Source: Mycolicibacterium helvum (GTDB taxonomy: Bacteria; Actinomycetota; Actinomycetes; Mycobacteriales; Mycobacteriaceae). From it: 64,000 bases of DNA. The stretch's first letter is position 1; each line of letters begins with the position of its first letter. The stretch is taken from positions 3,968,001 through 4,032,000 of the forward strand of contig NZ_AP022596.1 in assembly GCF_010731895.1 (NCBI RefSeq). The letters run 5' to 3'. The notes under the pieces are model-generated. The model did no database searches. It was not told the DNA's origin and saw only the letters and a program-made list of their open reading frames with translations. Positions 34,929 to 43,763 of the stretch are shown in pieces. The position numbers and the translations under genes were made by a program.

Positions 34929-36401
34929 ATGGTCACCGCCGGTCAAACATCGACGTCGTCACCACCGCGCAAGCTCATGGGCACGATGACCCTGGCCCTC
35001 ATGGTGGTGGCGATGGCCTCGCCGGTCGGGGTGGTGGTGGGAACAGTTCCCCTCATGCTCGGTGTCGGTAACGGCATCGGCACACCGGGCGCCTTCGTTC
35101 TCGTCGGAGTTGTGCTGGTGATCTTCGCGTTCGGGTATGCAGCGATCGCGCAGGCCCTGCCCGCCGCCGGAGGCTTCTTCGGCTTCATCCGCGCCGGACT
35201 CGGAACCCGCGCCGGCGTTGCAGCAGGATTCGTCGCCACCACCGCTTACGCCGTCATCACAGTTTTCGTCGCCGCCCTGCTGTCCTATTTTGTGAGCACC
35301 TTTTTCCGCACGCGGCTCGGCCTTGGCTTGGACTGGTCCCTATGGGCGGTCGGGTTCGTCGCGATCGCCGCGGTGTTGATGTTCTTCGGCGTGAAGGAAA
35401 GTGCACTAGTCACCGCATGTTTTCTGACTGTCGAATTCATCATTCTCGGTGCGTTGGCCATCGCCGTGGTGATCCGGCAGGGCCCGTCTGCATTTCCCTT
35501 GGCCAGCTTCTCGCCGGCCCAGATCTTCAGCGGATCTCCTGGATTCGCGCTCGCGCTGGCGTTTTTGTGTTTCGTCGGCTTCGAGGTCACCGCGGTGTTT
35601 ACCAACCACGTCCGGCGCCCGGAGAAAACCATCGGCCGTGCCACCATGATCGGTGTCATCATCTTGTTCACTGTCTTTGCGACCGGTGCCTGGGTGGTCT
35701 TGGCGGGCGTGGGTGCGGACAAAGCGATCACCATCGCCCAGGGGCCTGATTCGGGACAGTTGGTACCCATGGTCGCCAGCGCCAACCTCGGGTCGTGGAT
35801 GGGCCTGACTTTCGAAATCGTCCTGATGACGAGCCTTTTCGCCACATTGATCGTGGTATTCAACACCACGGCGCAGTACGCCCTGAACATGTCGCGCACG
35901 CTGGCGCCCTCGTGGCGTCTGGCCCGGGTTCATCCGAAGCACGGCTCGCCGGCCAATGCTGGCATCACGCTGGCCGTCATCCTGGCCGCGGTCCTGATCG
36001 GGTGCCGCATCGCTCAACTAGATCCGTACCTGCAGGTGGCGGCGATCCTCGGAGTGCTGGGCTCGGTGGCGATCTTCGCCCTCGAGATCATGTGCGCGGT
36101 GGCCATCTTCGTCTTCTTCAGACGGAGCCATGACCGCCGGTGGTGGACGACCACCCTGTCGCCGCTAACCGCGGCGATCGCCCTCATCGTGTTCCTGGCG
36201 ATCGTGCTGAGCAACTTCGCCGGACTGACAGGTTCCACGTCGGCGATCGTGGCGTGGTCACCGCTGATCTATGTCGTGGTCGCTGTCATCGGATGGTTTG
36301 TCGGGACGACGCATCCCGGCACGGGTGAAGATGGACTTCACCCCGCGTCCGAGGAGACGGCCACTGACAGCCACGTGAAGGAGTCCACCGATGCCCAGTA
36401 A
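34929..36401 (+). CDS. APC-superfamily amino acid/amine permease (second)
   Basis: A 490-aa polytopic membrane protein starting at the ATG 34929, which follows a GAGG ribosome site; the upstream TTG gives an unlikely start. About 12 hydrophobic segments run from TLALMVVAMASPVGVVVG to SPLIYVVVAVIGWFVG. Family features include LPAAGGFFGFIRAGLG (TM3) and FLCFVGFEVTAVFTNHVRRPEKTIGRA. It should import the amine that the next gene ligates to glutamate, since its stop overlaps that gene by 11 bases. It is only distantly similar to the permease at 28 kb, so the two amine modules probably have different substrates. Confidence 0.87.
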   Translation: MVTAGQTSTSSPPRKLMGTMTLALMVVAMASPVGVVVGTVPLMLGVGNGIGTPGAFVLVGVVLVIFAFGYAAIAQALPAAGGFFGFIRAGLGTRAGVAAGFVATTAYAVITVFVAALLSYFVSTFFRTRLGLGLDWSLWAVGFVAIAAVLMFFGVKESALVTACFLTVEFIILGALAIAVVIRQGPSAFPLASFSPAQIFSGSPGFALALAFLCFVGFEVTAVFTNHVRRPEKTIGRATMIGVIILFTVFATGAWVVLAGVGADKAITIAQGPDSGQLVPMVASANLGSWMGLTFEIVLMTSLFATLIVVFNTTAQYALNMSRTLAPSWRLARVHPKHGSPANAGITLAVILAAVLIGCRIAQLDPYLQVAAILGVLGSVAIFALEIMCAVAIFVFFRRSHDRRWWTTTLSPLTAAIALIVFLAIVLSNFAGLTGSTSAIVAWSPLIYVVVAVIGWFVGTTHPGTGEDGLHPASEETATDSHVKESTDAQ

Positions 36402-37812
36402 CAGCACTGACTACGCCCATCGGCAGAACGGCGTAGCGCCTGTTGGCACCCAAGCGCGACGGGAGGCTGCGGAGAAACTTGAGCAGTGGAAGACCCGTCG
36501 GGTGCGGGTCGAGTTCATCGACACCGACGGTCGGCTACGCGGCAAATACGTCACTGTGGACAAGGCGTTGTCGCTGGGCGGCATCGGGCTTCCCGAGTTC
36601 TTCTACGCGCTGAGCGTCGATGACGGCGCCTACGACGTCCCGATCGCCACCCCCGATCACGGGTTCCCCGACTTCTTCGCGCTGCCGGACTGGTCGACGC
36701 TGCGCCAAGCTCCGCTGGAAGACGGTGTGGCAGCGGTCATCTGCGATGTTCAGACTAAAGCCGGTCAGCCGGTGCAGTTCGACGGTCGCTCCGCGCTGCG
36801 GCGCACCTGTACCCGATTGGCTGAGGCGGGATTCGACGCCCTGATCGGGGTCGAGTTGGAGTTCTATCTCTATCGCGTCGAAGATGCCCAGACCGCCCGC
36901 CCCGAACAGCTGCCTGGCCGTTTACGTCCGGTAGGGCACACCCGCCAGACCCTCAGCGTCCATCGCTGGCCCGATCATGGCGAGTTCATCACCGAACTCG
37001 ATGCTGTCCTGTGCGCCTACGGCATCGAAGTCGAAGCATTCTCCACTGAACTCGGCTACGGGATGCTGGAAGCCGCGTTGTCGCCGGTGCCGCCACTGCA
37101 GGCTGCCGACAACGCCGCGCGTTTCAAACAGGCCTGCAAGGACGTAGCGCGACGCCACGGCATGATCGCCAGCTTCGTGGCCAAGCCCGATATGCAGCAG
37201 GAAGGCGTCGGCGCCCACTTGCATCAGAGCTTGTTGCGGGACGGCAGCAACGTCTTCTGCCCCGAGGACGGCACAAGTACAGGAATGTCGGAGTTGTTCC
37301 GTCACTACGTGGGCGGCGTTGTGGCCACCGCCGGCGAAGTGTCGGTCTTCCAATGCCCGTACGCGAACTCCTACCGCAGGCTCGACCCGAAGTTCTTCGC
37401 GCCGGTCAACATCAGTTGGGGTATCGACAACCGGGCGGCGTGCCTGCGGGTCATCACCGACTCGCGGTCGGCGACCCGGCTGGAGCACCGCCGCGGCGGA
37501 GCCGACTTCCACCCCTACCTGTCGATCGCAGCCAGCCTCGATGGGGGTCTGCACGGCATTCTGCATCGCATCGAGCCTCCGCAGGCGTCGACGGGCGCGG
37601 CTTACGCCGACACCCAAGCTCGTCTTTTTCCCGCCACACTTCGGGAAGCTGCTGCGGCGCTCGATAATTCGGCATTGGCGCGACTGTGGTACGGCGACGA
37701 CTTCGTCGATCACTATGCCGCGTCACGCGTGTCGGAGGCGTCCACGTATGAGTCCCTGCGCGACGGATACGTCCCTGAGTGGGAGCTCGCGCGCTACCTC
37801 GAAGTGACCTAG
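36391..37812 (+). CDS. Glutamine-synthetase-like gamma-glutamylamine ligase (second)
   Basis: A 473-aa glutamine synthetase fold protein with IGVELEFYLYR, EAFSTELGYGMLEAAL, GVGAHLHQSLLRDG, YANSYRRLDPKFFAP and RLEHRRGGADFHPYL. The last motif has His where most family members have Asn (NPYL), and the His-containing AHLHQS block departs from the usual form (HxHxS), so substrate handling may differ. It overlaps the permease gene by 11 bases (GAAGGAG ribosome site), indicating coupling. It is followed by a PuuD-like hydrolase, completing a ligate-then-hydrolyse amine module. A true nitrogen-assimilation enzyme is unlikely from the context. Confidence 0.83.
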   Translation: MPSNSTDYAHRQNGVAPVGTQARREAAEKLEQWKTRRVRVEFIDTDGRLRGKYVTVDKALSLGGIGLPEFFYALSVDDGAYDVPIATPDHGFPDFFALPDWSTLRQAPLEDGVAAVICDVQTKAGQPVQFDGRSALRRTCTRLAEAGFDALIGVELEFYLYRVEDAQTARPEQLPGRLRPVGHTRQTLSVHRWPDHGEFITELDAVLCAYGIEVEAFSTELGYGMLEAALSPVPPLQAADNAARFKQACKDVARRHGMIASFVAKPDMQQEGVGAHLHQSLLRDGSNVFCPEDGTSTGMSELFRHYVGGVVATAGEVSVFQCPYANSYRRLDPKFFAPVNISWGIDNRAACLRVITDSRSATRLEHRRGGADFHPYLSIAASLDGGLHGILHRIEPPQASTGAAYADTQARLFPATLREAAAALDNSALARLWYGDDFVDHYAASRVSEASTYESLRDGYVPEWELARYLEVT

Positions 37813-37902
37813 TGCCTGCAGCGTCGCGGGCCACCAATCAGTAAGGAATATCGTGCAACCAACCGAATCGTCGTGCACTGTCGTCTCGTCGGGGACGGCG
37901 CT

Positions 37903-38700
37903 GTGAAGCCCCTGATCGGCATCACCGGGCGCCGCCTGGCGGCCGGCAGTGTGCACAGCTATCACCCGCGGTTCCAGGATCTTCACCTGGATGTCTACTG
38001 GTCCGACAATGGGCGCCGGGTCCACGAGGCCGGCGGTATTCCGGTCCTGCTGCCGTTCGAATCGGCCGAGTCCGGCGTCATCGACCGACTCGACGGACTT
38101 CTCATCACCGGCGGCCAAGACGTTCACCCCGATCTATGGGGCGGCGATCCCAGCATTGTTGATGCGCAGGCGGATCCACGTCGCGATGCCAACGTCCACG
38201 ACTATGAACGCGACGTCTACGAGATTGCGCTCATTCGTGCCGCCGTGCGGCGCCACCTCCCCGTGCTCGGAATATGTCGCGGAAACCAGGTGCTCAACAT
38301 CGCGCTGGGCGGCACCCTCGTCGCGGATGTGCCGATCGACACCATCGTCCACGCCGCCGAGGAACCGCCGCCGACTCCCGGGCACGACAATCACATCGTG
38401 TCATTCGTCGATTCTTCCCTCGCGCGGTCCATCTACGGTCCGTCGGCGCGGACGAACTCACTGCATCATCAGGCCGTGAAAGACTGTGGGACTGGGCTTA
38501 TCGCCTCCGGTCGCACCGCAGACGGAAGTATCGAAGCCATTGAAATGCCTGGGCAGCCGGTACTGGGCGTGCAATGGCACCCCGAGTGGCATATGACGCT
38601 GGACCCGGTGTTCGTGTGGCTGATCGACGCCGCACGCACGTATCGCGGATCCAACCCGGCCGGTAACACTCTGGAACCCGCCACATCGGAAACGGGATAA
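37903..38700 (+). CDS. PuuD-like gamma-glutamyl hydrolase (second)
   Basis: A 265-aa class I GATase-fold hydrolase (from GTG 37903, with GGGGA eight to nine bases upstream; an earlier GTG at 37873 is possible). It carries LGICRGNQVLNIALGG with the nucleophile cysteine, NSLHHQAVKDCG, and VQWHPEWHMT, where the usual catalytic Glu context is kept. It should release glutamate from the oxidised gamma-glutamyl product made after the upstream ligase acts. It ends the operon permease-ligase-hydrolase and faces the SMP-30 gene. Confidence 0.82.
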   Translation: MKPLIGITGRRLAAGSVHSYHPRFQDLHLDVYWSDNGRRVHEAGGIPVLLPFESAESGVIDRLDGLLITGGQDVHPDLWGGDPSIVDAQADPRRDANVHDYERDVYEIALIRAAVRRHLPVLGICRGNQVLNIALGGTLVADVPIDTIVHAAEEPPPTPGHDNHIVSFVDSSLARSIYGPSARTNSLHHQAVKDCGTGLIASGRTADGSIEAIEMPGQPVLGVQWHPEWHMTLDPVFVWLIDAARTYRGSNPAGNTLEPATSETG

Positions 38701-38707
38701 AAACCAG

Positions 38708-38747
38708 GTGCCCGGCGTCGAAGGGATTAGTACTCGGCGCCGGGCAC
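38708..38747. terminator. Hairpin shared by convergent genes
   Basis: GTGCCCGGCG (38708-38717) is the exact complement of CGCCGGGCAC (38738-38747), with a 20-base loop. It lies between, and slightly inside, the ends of the hydrolase and SMP-30 genes and probably ends transcription in both directions. Confidence 0.6.
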
Positions 38748-39590
38748 ATCGACCCTGACCATCAGAACGGCCGCACCCCGTCCTTCGGGATCGATCTCGT
38801 CCAGGGCCGGCCCGGCGGTGATGAACAGACTCCTGCCGTCGGCGCCGCCGAGAACCGCCGAGTAGGCGGTGTAAGGGCCCGTGTCGATGTGATCGACGAT
38901 CTGTCCGCCCTCGGCCAGACACCACACGCCAGAACCGGCGGCATCGGCCACCCACAAGTGTCCGGCCGCATTCAGGGTGATGCCATCGGTAATCATCAGG
39001 ACATGTTTCCGCGCCTCAGATACTGTCGCGGCGATTCTCGGTCGTCCGAAGTTAGCCCACAGCCGGCGATTTCGCAGTGAGCCGTCAGCGCTCACGTCCC
39101 ATGCGCTGATTCGGCCGGCGAACGATTCAGCGAGTAAAAGCTCTCGGCCATCGGGGGAGACGACGACACCGTTGGGGGTCACCACATCGGTGGCGGCGAC
39201 TGTCACTGTGCCGTCGGGGTCACAACGCACCAGCACGGTGGGTTGCAGCGGTTGCAGCGGGCCATCGTTGCCGATGTACGCCCGCCCTGCGGCGTCCACC
39301 CACATGTCATTGGCCAGCCCCGGACAGTACTCGCCCAGCTCGGCCACCACTTCCAGCGAGCCTTCGCGCAGCCGTAGCAGCCGGCGCTCGATCATGGATA
39401 CGACGAGGAGCTCGCCCGCCGGGGTAAAGCCCAAACCCGAAGGCTGGCCGGGTACCACGCACACTGTCTGGAAGCCAGATTCGTCCCAGCGGTGTACCTG
39501 ATGCGTGTAGAAGTCCGAAAACCACAGCGCGCCTTCATGCCAGCGCGGTGCCTCTGTGAAAGAGAAACCATCACCGATGATCTCGAACAT
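38727..39590 (-). CDS. SMP-30/gluconolactonase-family protein
   Basis: A 287-aa six-bladed beta-propeller of the SMP-30/regucalcin family: FTEAPRWHEGALWFSDF near the N-terminus, LANDMWVDAAGRAYIG, TPNGVVVSPDGRELLLAES and ADAAGSGVWCLAEGG, with the metal-binding Glu, Asn and Asp in these blocks. It would hydrolyse a sugar lactone. It is the last gene of a minus-strand operon (SDR, RidA, enolase-superfamily protein, lactonase) that resembles non-phosphorylating sugar-acid pathways. Substrate unknown. Confidence 0.82.
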   Translation of the reverse strand: MFEIIGDGFSFTEAPRWHEGALWFSDFYTHQVHRWDESGFQTVCVVPGQPSGLGFTPAGELLVVSMIERRLLRLREGSLEVVAELGEYCPGLANDMWVDAAGRAYIGNDGPLQPLQPTVLVRCDPDGTVTVAATDVVTPNGVVVSPDGRELLLAESFAGRISAWDVSADGSLRNRRLWANFGRPRIAATVSEARKHVLMITDGITLNAAGHLWVADAAGSGVWCLAEGGQIVDHIDTGPYTAYSAVLGGADGRSLFITAGPALDEIDPEGRGAAVLMVRVDVPGAEY

Positions 39591-39608
39591 GAGCCTCGTG
39601 TCCTTGTG

Positions 39609-40724
39609 TCAATCGGCCATGAACGATGCTGACCGGACGACGTTGCGGGTAACCGCTTCAGGCCGGTACACCACGCCCAATCCCGGCGCGGTAGGGGCCA
39701 GGAACCGGCCATCAACCACCGCAGGCTCGGCGTAGTGAAGGAATCGATCGACGAAATCGAAGTCGTCGTTTGGCGGAAACATCTCCACCGGGCTCTCGGT
39801 CTGCATCACCATGGCGGCGTGGCGATGAGTCTCGGGGTAAACATGAAGAGAAACAGGTACATTGGCGCGTGCCGCGAGGTCGCTGACGCCGCTGAGGCCG
39901 CCCACGGTCGTCGAGTCTGCACGCAGGACGTCGACGGCCGATTGGTTCAGCAATTGATGAAGCTCACCCGGCGATGCCTCGTCGCCCGCGGCGATCGGCA
40001 GTGGAGCCGATGCGCGCAGTGCTGCCATATCTGCTGCAGCGCAGGAGGGTAGGGGATCTTCAACCCAAGTGACACCGTAGGGCTGCCAGCTGCCGATGGC
40101 GTCGGCGATCTCGGAAACGTCGCGCCCGGCGAATCCCAGATCGAGCACGACAGCGAGTTCGTCGGCGGGTACGAGGTCTCGGATCGCGCGGAGCAAACGC
40201 GTTGTTGAATCGTCGTGAAAACTCGCGGCAATCTTGATTGATCGAAAGCCCTTGTCCCGCCACTGCACGAGGCGGCGCGCCATCACCTGATCACTTTCGC
40301 CGTCCCGGCGGTAACCGGCCACCAGCAGCGCGGGCTGGGATGAACTGGTGCGTCCCAGTAGTTCCCAAGTGGGTACTTGTCGAAGCTGCCCGGCGAGGTC
40401 CCAGGCGCAGTTGTCCAGGACGGCCTGCGCCCGTTGCTCGGCAGAGGTCCCCCGAGCGCGCTCCTCTCGGGCGAACAGGCTCGTCAGATTCCTGCCGAGG
40501 ACGTACTGCGTAACCGATTCTGCTGCTGCCCCAATGGGCTGACCCCGGGTGAGCACATAGCCGGTGCCGACGATTCCGTTCTCCAGCGTGACCTGCATGA
40601 CGAGATATTCCCTCGTCGCGATTTTGCGGCCAGCCAGCGCCAACGGGGGGTCCATCTCAAAGCGAAGCTCATCGATCCGGGTGCTCGCCACCCGAATATC
40701 CAGGAGTGCCTCGTCGATGATCAC
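39609..40724 (-). CDS. Enolase-superfamily (mandelate racemase/muconate lactonizing type) protein
   Basis: A 371-aa protein with an MR/MLE N-terminal capping domain and a C-terminal barrel. Metal ligands are in VVLDLGFAG (Asp), VTWVEDPLP (Glu) and IAAGDEASPGE; a further DxxxxGG block is RADSTTVGGLSG. A His in VSLHVYPETH is in place for the His/Asp acid-base pair. The usual KxK base motif reads SIKIAAS, so the second Lys is Ala. That suggests a sugar-acid dehydratase or a specialised racemase using the His side. It starts 3 bases after the RidA gene stop. Confidence 0.83.
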   Translation of the reverse strand: MIIDEALLDIRVASTRIDELRFEMDPPLALAGRKIATREYLVMQVTLENGIVGTGYVLTRGQPIGAAAESVTQYVLGRNLTSLFAREERARGTSAEQRAQAVLDNCAWDLAGQLRQVPTWELLGRTSSSQPALLVAGYRRDGESDQVMARRLVQWRDKGFRSIKIAASFHDDSTTRLLRAIRDLVPADELAVVLDLGFAGRDVSEIADAIGSWQPYGVTWVEDPLPSCAAADMAALRASAPLPIAAGDEASPGELHQLLNQSAVDVLRADSTTVGGLSGVSDLAARANVPVSLHVYPETHRHAAMVMQTESPVEMFPPNDDFDFVDRFLHYAEPAVVDGRFLAPTAPGLGVVYRPEAVTRNVVRSASFMAD

Positions 40725-40727
40725 CAG

Positions 40728-41114
40728 TCAGCGATCCACCACGTAGGCGGTGGCTTCGATCTCGACCAACAGATCCGGGTGCAGGAACTCGAGACCCCCG
40801 ACACAGGAACTGGTGGGCAGATGTTCACCAAATACCTCTGCATGCGCCCGGCCGGCCTCGCGCCAGTCCTCGATATTGCGGACGAACACCCGAGTGCGCA
40901 CGATATCCGCCTTCGTGCCACCGAGTTCCTCGACTGCGGCGAGTACGACCGACAATGCGTACGCGGTTTGAGCGTAGAGGTCGCCGACGCCTTCGATGGT
41001 GCCGTCTGGCTTGCCCGCTGTGGTCCCACCGACCTCAATCAACGGCCCGATACGGGTGGCTCGCGAATACGCCCACTGCGCCACCCACGGCGCCTTGGCG
41101 ACGACTCGTCTCAT
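40728..41114 (-). CDS. RidA/YjgF-family protein
   Basis: A 128-aa Rid-family protein from the ATG at 41114. It has the conserved Arg in RTRVFVRNIEDW, an SSCVGGLEFLHPDLLVEIEATA ending with the family Glu, and the usual trimeric-fold length. RidA members deaminate reactive enamines/imines or act as related hydrolases. The start overlaps the upstream SDR stop by four bases (ATGA), so the longer frame to 41516 is rejected. Its presence suggests that an imine or enamine arises in the pathway encoded by its operon. Confidence 0.83.
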   Translation of the reverse strand: MRRVVAKAPWVAQWAYSRATRIGPLIEVGGTTAGKPDGTIEGVGDLYAQTAYALSVVLAAVEELGGTKADIVRTRVFVRNIEDWREAGRAHAEVFGEHLPTSSCVGGLEFLHPDLLVEIEATAYVVDR

Positions 41115-41902
41115 TGTGCAAGCTCCTTCGCTGAATCCTTGGTGATGTTGAATCCGCCATCGACAGGTACGACCGTGCCTGTCATGAACGAAGATTGATC
41201 GGACAACAAGAAAGTGATGACCGCGGCGATCTCGGCGGCATCGGCGACGCGACCGAGAGCGTGACGGTCGGCCACCTCTTCGAGTGGTTTGACTCCTGCG
41301 GGACGTCGACCTTCTGCCATCAGAGGAGAGTCGACTGATCCCGGCGCGACGGCGTTGACGCGGATATCCCACCGCGCCCATTCCACCGCCAGAGTGCGTG
41401 TCAACGCCTCCACGCTGGCCTTGGCGATGGGATAGGGCAGCCGGCCGGGCCAACCGAAAGTGGACGCCACCGAACTCACGTTGACAATCGCGCCGGGGGT
41501 TCCAGCCGAGATCCACGACTGGGCGGCAGCTTGCGCGGTGAAGAGCGATCCAGCGACGTGGACGTCGAACAAGCGATGCAGGTCCGCCAACGTGAGATCA
41601 AGGCTCGGCTTGGCCAAGAGCGTGCCGGCGCAGTTGACAACCCCGGCGATCGGCCCAGATTCAGTGACCGTGCGCACCGCAGCTGCCACTGCATCGCGGT
41701 CAGATACATTGCACGACAAGATAATAAGACGCTGTTCCCCGTACTGCCGAGTAAGGGCCTCGATGACACCCGGGTCCGGGTTCAGGTCCAGGACAGCGCA
41801 GCTGTCCGCACCACCGTCGAGGAGTGTCCTGACAGTCGCAAGGCCGATGCCACTGGCACCGCCTGTCACGAGCACTGTCCCATGGCCTGCACCAATTGAC
41901 AT
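41111..41902 (-). CDS. Short-chain dehydrogenase/reductase, first gene of the sugar-acid-like operon
   Basis: A 263-aa classical SDR starting at the ATG 41902 (AAAGAGAG ribosome site). It shows VTGGASGIGLATVRTLLDGG for NAD(P) binding, the NCAG motif, the catalytic SSVAS and YPIAKAS (YxxxK), and the C-terminal FMTGTVVPVDGGF. It should oxidise a hydroxyl on the substrate of the operon. It is divergent from the IclR regulator; the intergenic region carries an ATGCAATACAT site also found near 34.76 kb. Confidence 0.87.
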   Translation of the reverse strand: MSIGAGHGTVLVTGGASGIGLATVRTLLDGGADSCAVLDLNPDPGVIEALTRQYGEQRLIILSCNVSDRDAVAAAVRTVTESGPIAGVVNCAGTLLAKPSLDLTLADLHRLFDVHVAGSLFTAQAAAQSWISAGTPGAIVNVSSVASTFGWPGRLPYPIAKASVEALTRTLAVEWARWDIRVNAVAPGSVDSPLMAEGRRPAGVKPLEEVADRHALGRVADAAEIAAVITFLLSDQSSFMTGTVVPVDGGFNITKDSAKELAQ

Positions 41903-42064
41903 ATCCACTCTCTTTCGCGGTGGGCGCTTCCAAGCGCCTCCTGGACCAGAAGCGAGCTGGTCGCCAAACATGGGTCGCGCGGCGGTGAGCCGAACCAGCG
42001 CACGGTCGCCGTGATTCGGTGCTTCCTGAACGCTACCGCGACACTACCCATACGTAGTACTGTG

Positions 42065-42075
42065 ATGCAATACAT
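42065..42075. promoter_or_regulatory. Operator-like dyad ATGCAATACAT in the IclR promoter region
   Basis: The sequence differs at one position from the perfect dyad ATGTAATACAT at 34763-34773, and the likeness extends over GATG-AATACAT-AAATA. It lies between the divergent SDR and IclR genes in a conspicuously A/T-rich patch. The likely binder is the IclR protein; this is inference from two sites. Confidence 0.6.
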
Positions 42076-42170
42076 CAAATAAAGATAATAAAGACGAACG
42101 CGGCGTCGCTGCCGACGTTGGGAGCTGTATCAGAATGTTACGGTCAACGTAAGATAATTCGAGAGATGGG

Positions 42171-42932
42171 GTGACGGTGGCTGAGGGAGAGTACAGAATT
42201 CAGTCCTTGGCGCGAGGGCTTGCGATCGTGTCCGAAATCGCGATCAGCGACGGCGAGCTGACAGCGGCCGAGCTGAGCCGCCGGATCGGCGTCTCGACGC
42301 AAACCACGTACCACCTCCTGCATACGCTCCGCCAAATCGGTTACGTGGAACAGGATTCGAGTCAACGCTATCGACTCGGCAGGGCGATCCCTGCGCTCAT
42401 CGACGGATACAAGAGGCAGTTCTCGCCGCCCGAGGCGGTGATCAGGCTGCTGCGCAAGCTCAAAGACGCAACGGGTGAGACCTGTTCTCTGTCGGCGTGG
42501 TCAGGAGATGATGTCGAGCTCATCGCGCAGGAGCCAGGTGACCATACGATTCGCGTGGCTGACATCCAGGTCGGTCAGCGAGGTGCGCTGCATGCCCGCG
42601 CAGCGGGAAAGATTCTGCTGGCACGGGCGGACCCGGAGAAACGCCAACGGGCCCTGGACAACCTGACCCTGAAGAAGTTCACCGAACACACCATTACTCG
42701 GCGCGCCAAGCTGGAACAGGAACTGGCGCGCGCCGCTGACAACGGGTGGGCGATGGACGACGAGGAATTCAGTGTTGGACTCACCTGTGTGGCCGCCTGC
42801 CTCGATCACAACGGAACCGACTTCGCCCTGGCGATCCTTGCTCCGACAGATCGCTTGAAGGAAAACTCAGATGACTACCTGGCCGCACTTCTCGACGTGA
42901 CGAGTGGTCAAGGATCCAGACGAAATGGGTAA
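42171..42932 (+). CDS. IclR-family transcriptional regulator
   Basis: A 253-aa regulator. The N-terminal winged HTH (about 25-60: LTAAELSRRIGVSTQTTYHLL) is followed by an IclR effector domain (about 75-245: GETCSLSAWSGDDVELIAQ, GALHARAAGKILLA, EEFSVGLTCVAACL). The GTG start has a GAGAG ribosome site. It is divergent from the SDR-led operon and overlaps the next gene by 8 bases. It probably controls both the sugar-acid-like operon and, through the shared dyad, the 34.8 kb divergent promoters. Confidence 0.9.
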   Translation: MTVAEGEYRIQSLARGLAIVSEIAISDGELTAAELSRRIGVSTQTTYHLLHTLRQIGYVEQDSSQRYRLGRAIPALIDGYKRQFSPPEAVIRLLRKLKDATGETCSLSAWSGDDVELIAQEPGDHTIRVADIQVGQRGALHARAAGKILLARADPEKRQRALDNLTLKKFTEHTITRRAKLEQELARAADNGWAMDDEEFSVGLTCVAACLDHNGTDFALAILAPTDRLKENSDDYLAALLDVTSGQGSRRNG

Positions 42933-43728
42933 CGGACCGCGCAGCGCGGTCATCACCGGCGCCGCCTCTGGTATCGGCCTGGCGACCGCCATGCGACTCG
43001 CCTCAGACGGTTGGGCGCTGGCGTGTGTCGACATGAACGAGCCTGCCCTGCATCGGCTGACTGAACAGTTGGCGGCCGGCGGTCACCCGGCGGTTGCCAT
43101 ACCGGGCGATGTCTCTGACAGAACAATCCACCAACAAGCATGCGCCGCGGCGAGTGAGCTCGCACCGCTCGGCGCCTGGGTAGGTGTCGCCGGGGTGGCC
43201 AGCGACTTCGAACTCACCACCGCGTCCGAAGCGGACATCCGAACGATGATCGACATCAATCAGCTGGGGATGCTCTGGGGTGCAATCGAAGCCCTCCGGG
43301 TATGGGAAACGACTGGCAAATCCGGCGCGATAGTCGTCACGTCTTCTGTGCACGCTCGGCATGCAGCGTCGGGCTCTGGTGTTTACGAGATGACCAAGGC
43401 GGCGATCGAGGCACTCATCCGCAACATCGCAGTCACGTACGGCGGCAGGGGAATTCGAGCTGTCGCGGTGGCGCCCGGAGCCATCTCTACGCCGGCGCTC
43501 CAGGCGTCTTTCGCGACTGCTGCAAATCCTGAGGCTGCGCGGATTCGCCTAGAACGACAGGCCCCGCTGAATCGGCTCGGTGAGACGGACGAAGTCGCAG
43601 CCGCGATAGCGTTTCTCGTCTCACCAGATGCCGCCTACATATCAGGCACGACGCTGACGGTGGACGGAGCAATGTCCTCAGTCCTCATACTGCCCGCGAC
43701 AGACCCGGACGCAGTCCGTGCGCGTTGA
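42925..43728 (+). CDS. Short-chain dehydrogenase/reductase, coupled to the IclR gene
   Basis: A 267-aa SDR from the ATG at 42925, which overlaps the IclR stop; an upstream GTG at 42904 is possible. It has ITGAASGIGLATAMRLASDG, VVTSSVHARH, VYEMTKAAIEA (YxxxK), and ISGTTLTVDGAM. The usual NAG motif after strand 4 reads GVAGVA, a departure from the classical NNAG. It is similar in type to the SDR at 41 kb but clearly a different gene. Substrate unknown. The DNA beyond its end begins an accessory insert. Confidence 0.83.
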   Translation: MGNGPRSAVITGAASGIGLATAMRLASDGWALACVDMNEPALHRLTEQLAAGGHPAVAIPGDVSDRTIHQQACAAASELAPLGAWVGVAGVASDFELTTASEADIRTMIDINQLGMLWGAIEALRVWETTGKSGAIVVTSSVHARHAASGSGVYEMTKAAIEALIRNIAVTYGGRGIRAVAVAPGAISTPALQASFATAANPEAARIRLERQAPLNRLGETDEVAAAIAFLVSPDAAYISGTTLTVDGAMSSVLILPATDPDAVRAR

Positions 43729-43763
43729 GCATGCGGCGTCACGTGTCTCTCAGGCCCTCGCTC

